Shown here in pieces: positions 59,713-64,000 of a stretch of 64,000 bases of DNA (positions are counted from its first letter, which is position 1; each line of letters begins with the position of its first letter). The stretch is from Anaeromusa acidaminophila DSM 3853. GTDB taxonomy: Bacteria > Bacillota > Negativicutes > Anaeromusales > Anaeromusaceae. The position numbers and the translations under genes are program-made. Under the pieces are notes generated by a model. It did not search any database, was not told where the DNA came from, and was given only the letters and a program-made list of their open reading frames with translations. Where the stretch lies: NCBI RefSeq assembly GCF_000374545.1, contig NZ_KB894582.1:297413-361412 (forward strand). The letters run 5' to 3'.

Positions 59713-61073
59713 AACACAACATTTATCACGCCTGCGACATTCGCGGCATTGCCGATCGGGATTTAGACGATGCGACAGTAACGGATATTGCCAGAGCGCT
59801 GGGCGTGAGGTTAACCGGAAAAACCGTGGTGGTCGGCGGCGATATTCGCTTGTCTACGCCGCGTTTAAAGCCGATTTTATGCCGGGAACTGGCGGCTTCC
59901 GGCTGTCGGGTGCTGGACATTGGCACGGTGGCGACGCCGGTGTTTTATTATGCGCTGCGTCAAAGCGAAGCCGAAGGCGGCGTTATGATTACCGCCAGTC
60001 ACAATCCGGCGCCCTATAACGGCTTTAAGCTGGTCTTGGGACCGCTGCCGGTGCGAGAAGAAGAGGTAGCTCACATTGCCTCTTTGGTGGGGGAGAAAGC
60101 ATGCGTGCGTGCAGAGGGTTCGCTGGAAAGCTGGAATGTAGCCGACGCCTATCTGCAGGATACCGCCGCCAAAGCCGCCCCGGGAAAACTGAAAGTAGTT
60201 GTCGACGCAGGCTGCGGGGCGACCGCGCCGTTTGCCCCTGCGTTGTATAGTTCTTTGGGGTATGAGGTAGTCGATCTATATTGCGAGGCCGACGGGAATT
60301 TTCCCGGACGTGCGCCTAACCCGGCATTAGCGGAAAACCTTGTCGCTTTGGGACAAGCCGTGCGGCAGCATCAAGCGGCGCTGGGCGTAGCCTTTGACGG
60401 CGACGGTGATCGCGTAGGCTTTGTTGATGAAACAGGAGCCGCCATTGATAACGATTTGATCATGGTATTGCTGGCGAGGCACTATCTGGAACAAAAAGGG
60501 CCTGGCGCGATCATTTATGACGCAAAATGCTCTATGGTGGTGCCGGAAGCAGTGGCGCAAGCGGGCGGCCGAGCCGTTATGGCGCGGGCGGGGCATACCT
60601 TCAGCAAACAAGCCTTCCTAGAGGAACAGGCCCTTTTTGCCGGTGAAATCAGCGGTCATTTCTTTCTGTCCGAGCTGGGCTATGACGACGGCATGTTTGC
60701 AGGACTCAAAGTCTGCGAATTTGTAGCCAGCCATGGCGCGCTGTCTTCGTTAGTGAGTGAAATACCGCGCTATCCCTTGACTCCGGATATTCGCGTTCCC
60801 TATACCGGGGCGGACAAGGATGCGCTTTTGGATGAGGCGGCAGCCAAGCTGGCAGCTTACCAACCTAACCGGATTGATGGCGTGCGTTTGGAATTTGCCG
60901 ACGGCTGGGGTATGATTCGCGCCTCGGTGACGGAGCCTTTGTTTACGCTCCGCTTTGAAGCGAAATCGCAACAGCGGTTAGCGGAAATTGCGGAACTTCT
61001 GGTACAAGCCTTGCGGCTTGACGTAGGTGCGGCGGTGCGCGAGAAGATTGTAGCCGCCGGGGTGTCCTTATGA
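59709..61073 (+). CDS. Phosphomannomutase/phosphoglucomutase-family enzyme
   Basis: 454 residues of the alpha-D-phosphohexomutase family. The phosphoserine loop is MITASHNPAPYNGFK (about 95), the metal loop DGDGDR (about 233) and the sugar loop GEISGHFF (about 313). It interconverts hexose 1- and 6-phosphates, or, by context with deoC, perhaps pentose phosphates (phosphopentomutase-like). It is coupled to deoC and to walJ by 4-base overlaps. Confidence 0.87.
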   Translation: MKHNIYHACDIRGIADRDLDDATVTDIARALGVRLTGKTVVVGGDIRLSTPRLKPILCRELAASGCRVLDIGTVATPVFYYALRQSEAEGGVMITASHNPAPYNGFKLVLGPLPVREEEVAHIASLVGEKACVRAEGSLESWNVADAYLQDTAAKAAPGKLKVVVDAGCGATAPFAPALYSSLGYEVVDLYCEADGNFPGRAPNPALAENLVALGQAVRQHQAALGVAFDGDGDRVGFVDETGAAIDNDLIMVLLARHYLEQKGPGAIIYDAKCSMVVPEAVAQAGGRAVMARAGHTFSKQAFLEEQALFAGEISGHFFLSELGYDDGMFAGLKVCEFVASHGALSSLVSEIPRYPLTPDIRVPYTGADKDALLDEAAAKLAAYQPNRIDGVRLEFADGWGMIRASVTEPLFTLRFEAKSQQRLAEIAELLVQALRLDVGAAVREKIVAAGVSL

Positions 61074-61849
61074 GCGCGCAGGTGCATGTCCTGGCCAGCG
61101 GCAGTACGGGGAATGCTACGTACGTCGCCCTGGGCGGAGCCAAGGTGCTTGTGGATGCAGGCATCAGCGCTAGGCGCATTCAAAAAGGCCTGGAATCCAT
61201 CGGCGTAGCGGTGTCCGAGCTGGACGCCGTGGTATTGACGCATGAGCATCGCGACCATGTGCTGGGGCTGGGAACCTTGACGCGGCGGCACGGCGTGCCG
61301 GTGTACGCCCGACCGGCAGCGTGGCAGGCGATGAAGGGCAAGGATAAAATGGAGGCGGCCTGTTGCCGGGACCTGCCGGAGCGCCTACATATCGGCGGCG
61401 TGGATATTCACACCTTTCCGATTTCGCATGACGCGGCAGATCCGGTAGGTTTCAATTTTTTTCATCATGACGTGAAATGCAGCGTAGCGACCGACTTGGG
61501 TTTTGCGACGGAAACCGTAGTGCGGGCGCTGGCGTATTCGGATATATTGGTACTGGAAGCCAACCATGACGTAAACATGCTGGAAGGAGGCAGCTATCCC
61601 TGGCACTTAAAACAGCGTATTTTGAGCAACCGAGGCCATTTGTCCAACGACGCAGCGGCCTGGCTTTTGGCGAAGCTGCCGAAAAAAAAGCAGACCGAAG
61701 TGTTTCTGGCTCATCTTAGTCAGGAAAATAACCGACCCCAACTGGCTCTAGAAACGGTAGAAACCATTTTGCGCAGCCAAAGCGTGGGGGAAGAAGAAAA
61801 CAACATTCGCTTGCTGCTGACGTACCCCGACCAAATGACCAGCTTATGA
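61070..61849 (+). CDS. walJ: WalJ/YycJ-like metallo-beta-lactamase-fold hydrolase
   Basis: 259 residues. VLASGSTGNATYV at the start and LTHEHRDHVLGL (about 57, HxHxDH metal motif) identify the YycJ group of MBL-fold proteins, thought to act on DNA or in cell-wall/division coordination. Later ligands are ISHDAADPVGF and LEANHD. It is followed by htrA and rlmH, the order found downstream of walRK in many Firmicutes, but walRK are not here. Confidence 0.88.
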   Translation: MSAQVHVLASGSTGNATYVALGGAKVLVDAGISARRIQKGLESIGVAVSELDAVVLTHEHRDHVLGLGTLTRRHGVPVYARPAAWQAMKGKDKMEAACCRDLPERLHIGGVDIHTFPISHDAADPVGFNFFHHDVKCSVATDLGFATETVVRALAYSDILVLEANHDVNMLEGGSYPWHLKQRILSNRGHLSNDAAAWLLAKLPKKKQTEVFLAHLSQENNRPQLALETVETILRSQSVGEEENNIRLLLTYPDQMTSL

Positions 61850-61930
61850 CGGATGGCTGGTTTTCATAAATTCTGAGCTATCGGTGTTTGTTGTAACTTT
61901 ATAAATTCTCAGGGAGCGGATGATTCAATT

Positions 61931-61970
61931 CTCTTGCGGACCCTCACTTGACTCCCGTGACTCTTGTTCA
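61931..61970 (-). repeat. GAACAAGAG intergenic repeat, inverted copy
   Basis: CTCTTGCGGACCCTCACTTG, then ACTCCCGTGACTCTTGTTCA; lies about 30 nt before the htrA start with the tip facing that gene. Confidence 0.7.
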
Positions 61971-61999
61971 CAGCTATTTCTTAAAAAGGAGTGGGAAAG

Positions 62000-63121
62000 A
62001 TGAGTTGGAAAGAAACCTATCGTCAATGGGCGCCCTTTTTTGTTATTGCCGTCATTGGAGCATTAATCGGCGGCGGCTTAGTCATGGCCTACGGCCAGAA
62101 ATTTGCCGAAAAACCGCCCGCGACGGCGCTGCAGGAAAGCGTTGTGGTTCCTGGAGCGAATGCTACGAACGTCTCGGAGGCGCGTAATACCGCCATTGTT
62201 CGTGCGGCGCAAGCGGTAGGGCCTGCGGTAGTAGGCATTACTAACAAGGCGTACGCCCGCGACTTTTTTAACCGCAAGGTAGTCGTTGAGCGCGGTACCG
62301 GCTCTGGCGTGATTTTTGATAAGCGCGGCTATATCGCGACGAACTATCATGTAGTGGAAGAAGCCAAGGAAATTGTAGTCTCTCTGGCGGACGGCAGAAC
62401 TGTGAACGGACAGGTGCTGGGCGTTGATCCGATTACCGATTTGGCCGTTGTAAAAATCGAAGCGGACAACCTGCCTGTAGCGGCGCTGGGTGACAGCGAT
62501 TCGCTATTGGTTGGCGAACCGGCGATTGCTATTGGGAACCCATTGGGACTTGAATTTAAAGGTAGTGTTACGGCAGGCGTAATTAGCGCCGTGAACCGTT
62601 CCTTGGAAATTGGCGAGCGACGGTTCAAGCTCATTCAGACCGATGCCGCCATCAATCCCGGCAATTCCGGCGGCGCGCTGGTCAATGCCGACGGCGTGGT
62701 GATTGGCATCAATAGCGCCAAAATTGCTAAAGAAGGCGTCGAAGGCATCGGCTTTTCCATTCCCATCAATACGGCTCGTCCTATTTTGCAATCCATCATC
62801 GATAAAGGGCGCGTCGTGCGTTCCTATTTGGGCATAGGCGTGCTGGACAAGAATACCGCCGCTCGCTACGGCTATGAGCTGAATACAGACCAAGGCGTGT
62901 ATGTCGCCAAAGTGGATGCGCAGGGACCGGCTGCTAAAGCGGGGCTGCGTATTGGGGATTTGGTGCTCTCCATTAACGGCGTTGCCACTAATACCGTGGC
63001 CGAACTAAGAAGCGCCATTGACAACTTGGCGCCTGGAAGTCGCGCTGATGTGGTATTGCAACGCGGCGGAAACAACATGACTGTGAACATTCTCTTTGAA
63101 GAAACCCCGGCGGCGCAGTAA
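62000..63121 (+). CDS. htrA: HtrA/DegP-like serine protease with PDZ domain
   Basis: 373 residues: N-terminal membrane anchor (about 13-35), trypsin-like domain with His in TNYHVVE (about 117), Asp in ITDLAVVKI (about 147) and Ser in INPGNSGGAL (about 224), and a C-terminal PDZ domain (about 270-365, SYLGIGVL and GLRIGDLVLSINGV). Quality control of envelope proteins. ATG 62000 follows AAAAGGAG; GTG 61991 is inside that site. Confidence 0.94.
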   Translation: MSWKETYRQWAPFFVIAVIGALIGGGLVMAYGQKFAEKPPATALQESVVVPGANATNVSEARNTAIVRAAQAVGPAVVGITNKAYARDFFNRKVVVERGTGSGVIFDKRGYIATNYHVVEEAKEIVVSLADGRTVNGQVLGVDPITDLAVVKIEADNLPVAALGDSDSLLVGEPAIAIGNPLGLEFKGSVTAGVISAVNRSLEIGERRFKLIQTDAAINPGNSGGALVNADGVVIGINSAKIAKEGVEGIGFSIPINTARPILQSIIDKGRVVRSYLGIGVLDKNTAARYGYELNTDQGVYVAKVDAQGPAAKAGLRIGDLVLSINGVATNTVAELRSAIDNLAPGSRADVVLQRGGNNMTVNILFEETPAAQ

Positions 63122-63600
63122 TGCGTATTACCATCGCCGCTGTCGGCAAAATCAAAGAAAAATACCTTGCCATGGGTATCGCGGAATTTACCAAACGCTT
63201 GGGCCCTTTCTGCAAGCTGTCCATTGTCGAAGTGGACGAAGAAAAGCTGCCCGACCGTCCATCGGACGCCGAGCGCGCCCAGGCGCTGGTTAAAGAAGGC
63301 GAGCGTCTTTTAAAGCATGTGCGGGACAATAGTTATTGCATCGTTCTCGATGTATTTGGACAGAACCTGTCCTCCGAAGAACTCTCCGCCCATATTGATC
63401 GCTGCGCCTTGGATGGCAAAAGCGACATCGTCTTTCTTATCGGCGGCGCTTTCGGCCTGGCCCCGCAGCTGCGCCAGCGGGCCAATCTTAAACTATCCTT
63501 CTCCCGGATGACCTTTACCCACCAAATGGTGCGGTTGCTGCTGGTGGAGCAGATTTATCGGGCGTTTAAGATTAGTAGGGGAGAACCGTATCACTGGTAA
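63121..63600 (+). CDS. rlmH: 23S rRNA (pseudouridine1915-N3)-methyltransferase RlmH
   Basis: 159 residues of the SPOUT-class RlmH family. VFLIGGAFGLAP (about 103) is the SAM-binding knot region and SFSRMTFTHQMVRLLLVEQ with the final EPYHW is diagnostic. The start overlaps the htrA stop by one base (TAATG). Confidence 0.96.
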   Translation: MRITIAAVGKIKEKYLAMGIAEFTKRLGPFCKLSIVEVDEEKLPDRPSDAERAQALVKEGERLLKHVRDNSYCIVLDVFGQNLSSEELSAHIDRCALDGKSDIVFLIGGAFGLAPQLRQRANLKLSFSRMTFTHQMVRLLLVEQIYRAFKISRGEPYHW

Positions 63601-63612
63601 CGGCGAAAAATG

Positions 63613-63657
63613 GCTACAACCCTTGAATTTAGCAGGGGTTGTAGCTGTTTTTTTGTT
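63613..63657 (+). terminator. Rho-independent terminator after rlmH
   Basis: GCTACAACCC/GGGTTGTAGC stem with a 13-nt loop, then TGTTTTTTTGTTT. Confidence 0.88.
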
Positions 63658-63731
63658 TGAGATTAAGCACGTGGGTCGACGGGGATGGGGACGATTATGG
63701 ATAAGGGGGTGCGGACGATATCTTGGACACC

Positions 63732-64000
63732 CTAAGCAACCAATCCAAGACTTCGTCGGTACTCCAATGGACTTCTATTTCCCAGTGACGTTTTAATCCT
63801 TGTTTCATTGTACCAGATTAAGTAGTTGTTAAGGATTTCGATAAACTGATGAATGCTTACACCGGACCAGTTACGATTATAGAACATTTCATTTTTCAAA
63901 CGTCCAAACAGACCTTCACAAGCAGAGTTGTCTGGAGAGCACCCCTTCTTTGACATGGAGCGTTGAAGACCCGCGTTTTTCATTCTAGAAATCCACCCTG
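63732..64000 (-). mobile_element. IS3-family transposase, C-terminal part (cut by window edge)
   Basis: The minus-strand frame is open to the right edge and ends at TAG 63732. The visible 88 codons are the end of the DDE integrase core: MSKKGCSPDNSACEGLFGRL has the catalytic Glu region, followed by IEILNNYLIWYNETR and SPLEYRRSLG, the typical IS3 OrfB tail. The terminal inverted repeat is expected between the rlmH terminator and 63731 but I could not define it. Whether the element is intact depends on sequence beyond the window. Confidence 0.85.

Noticed and set aside
63660..63731. Exact terminal inverted repeat of the IS3-type element
   Set aside because: Only one end is in the window, so no inverted partner or target duplication can be checked.

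Overview
The window reads as a chromosomal segment of an anaerobic diderm Firmicute (Negativicutes, probably Sporomusaceae-like; the genus is not determinable from sequence alone). The reasons are Firmicute features (addB-addA, a T-box in front of serA, the walJ-htrA-rlmH order, paired DegV/DhaL fatty-acid kinase proteins, Asp23, a PerR-type regulator, strong AGGAGG ribosome binding sites) together with an outer-membrane beta-barrel porin that has a signal peptide and a C-terminal Phe. About 50 protein genes are supported. I recognised no tRNA, rRNA or CRISPR array.

Layout. 1-6761: addB (cut by the left edge) and addA, the recombination nuclease-helicase. 7039-8626 (minus): a UbiE/MenG methyltransferase and a UbiA-type prenyltransferase, a quinone pair. 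8880-11614: a FIST sensor overlapping a GGDEF/HD-GYP protein. 11706-13833: thioesterase, MFS exporter, small membrane protein. 14127-21370: FAD/Fe-S D-lactate-type dehydrogenase, amino-acid permease, PHP phosphatase, SF2 helicase. 21636-24670: flavin reductase (minus), then a response-regulator pair ending in HD-GYP. 24914-28703 (minus): promoter, T-box leader, serA, a degenerate DUF1015 gene and serC, the serine pathway. 28957: a thioredoxin-reductase-like protein without a recognisable NADPH motif.

29856-36612 holds what I consider the most interesting unit: a sigma-70 promoter with an overlapping Fur box, a leader hairpin, and then nine tightly packed genes (Com-like zinc finger, DUF3793, stand-alone HD-GYP, 44-residue Cys-rich peptide, FeoA, FeoB, FeoB-associated Cys-rich membrane peptide, membrane GGDEF, porin) closed by a terminator. 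It looks like a ferrous-iron uptake operon carrying its own c-di-GMP synthase and phosphodiesterase candidates.

36631-46677: PAS/GGDEF/EAL protein (minus), TIM-barrel protein, methyltransferase, leucine-dehydrogenase-like enzyme, PAS/GAF/GGDEF protein (minus), siroheme reductase, cobalamin adenosyltransferase. 46797-55801: an FtsA-like protein with a long repeated C-terminal extension (minus), then DegV, DhaL-type kinase, cyclodeaminase, LysE exporter, Asp23 (minus), a secreted unknown, PiT and DUF47. 56052-63600: Tex (minus), PerR-like regulator, deoC, phosphomannomutase, WalJ, HtrA, RlmH. The right edge cuts an IS3-type transposase.

Two themes cross the window. One is cyclic-di-GMP signalling: six proteins carry GGDEF, EAL or HD-GYP domains in different combinations. 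The other is a family of short intergenic repeats (reading GAACAAGAG inward from the nearest gene), found at eight intergenic sites and often flanking a terminator hairpin as inverted copies.
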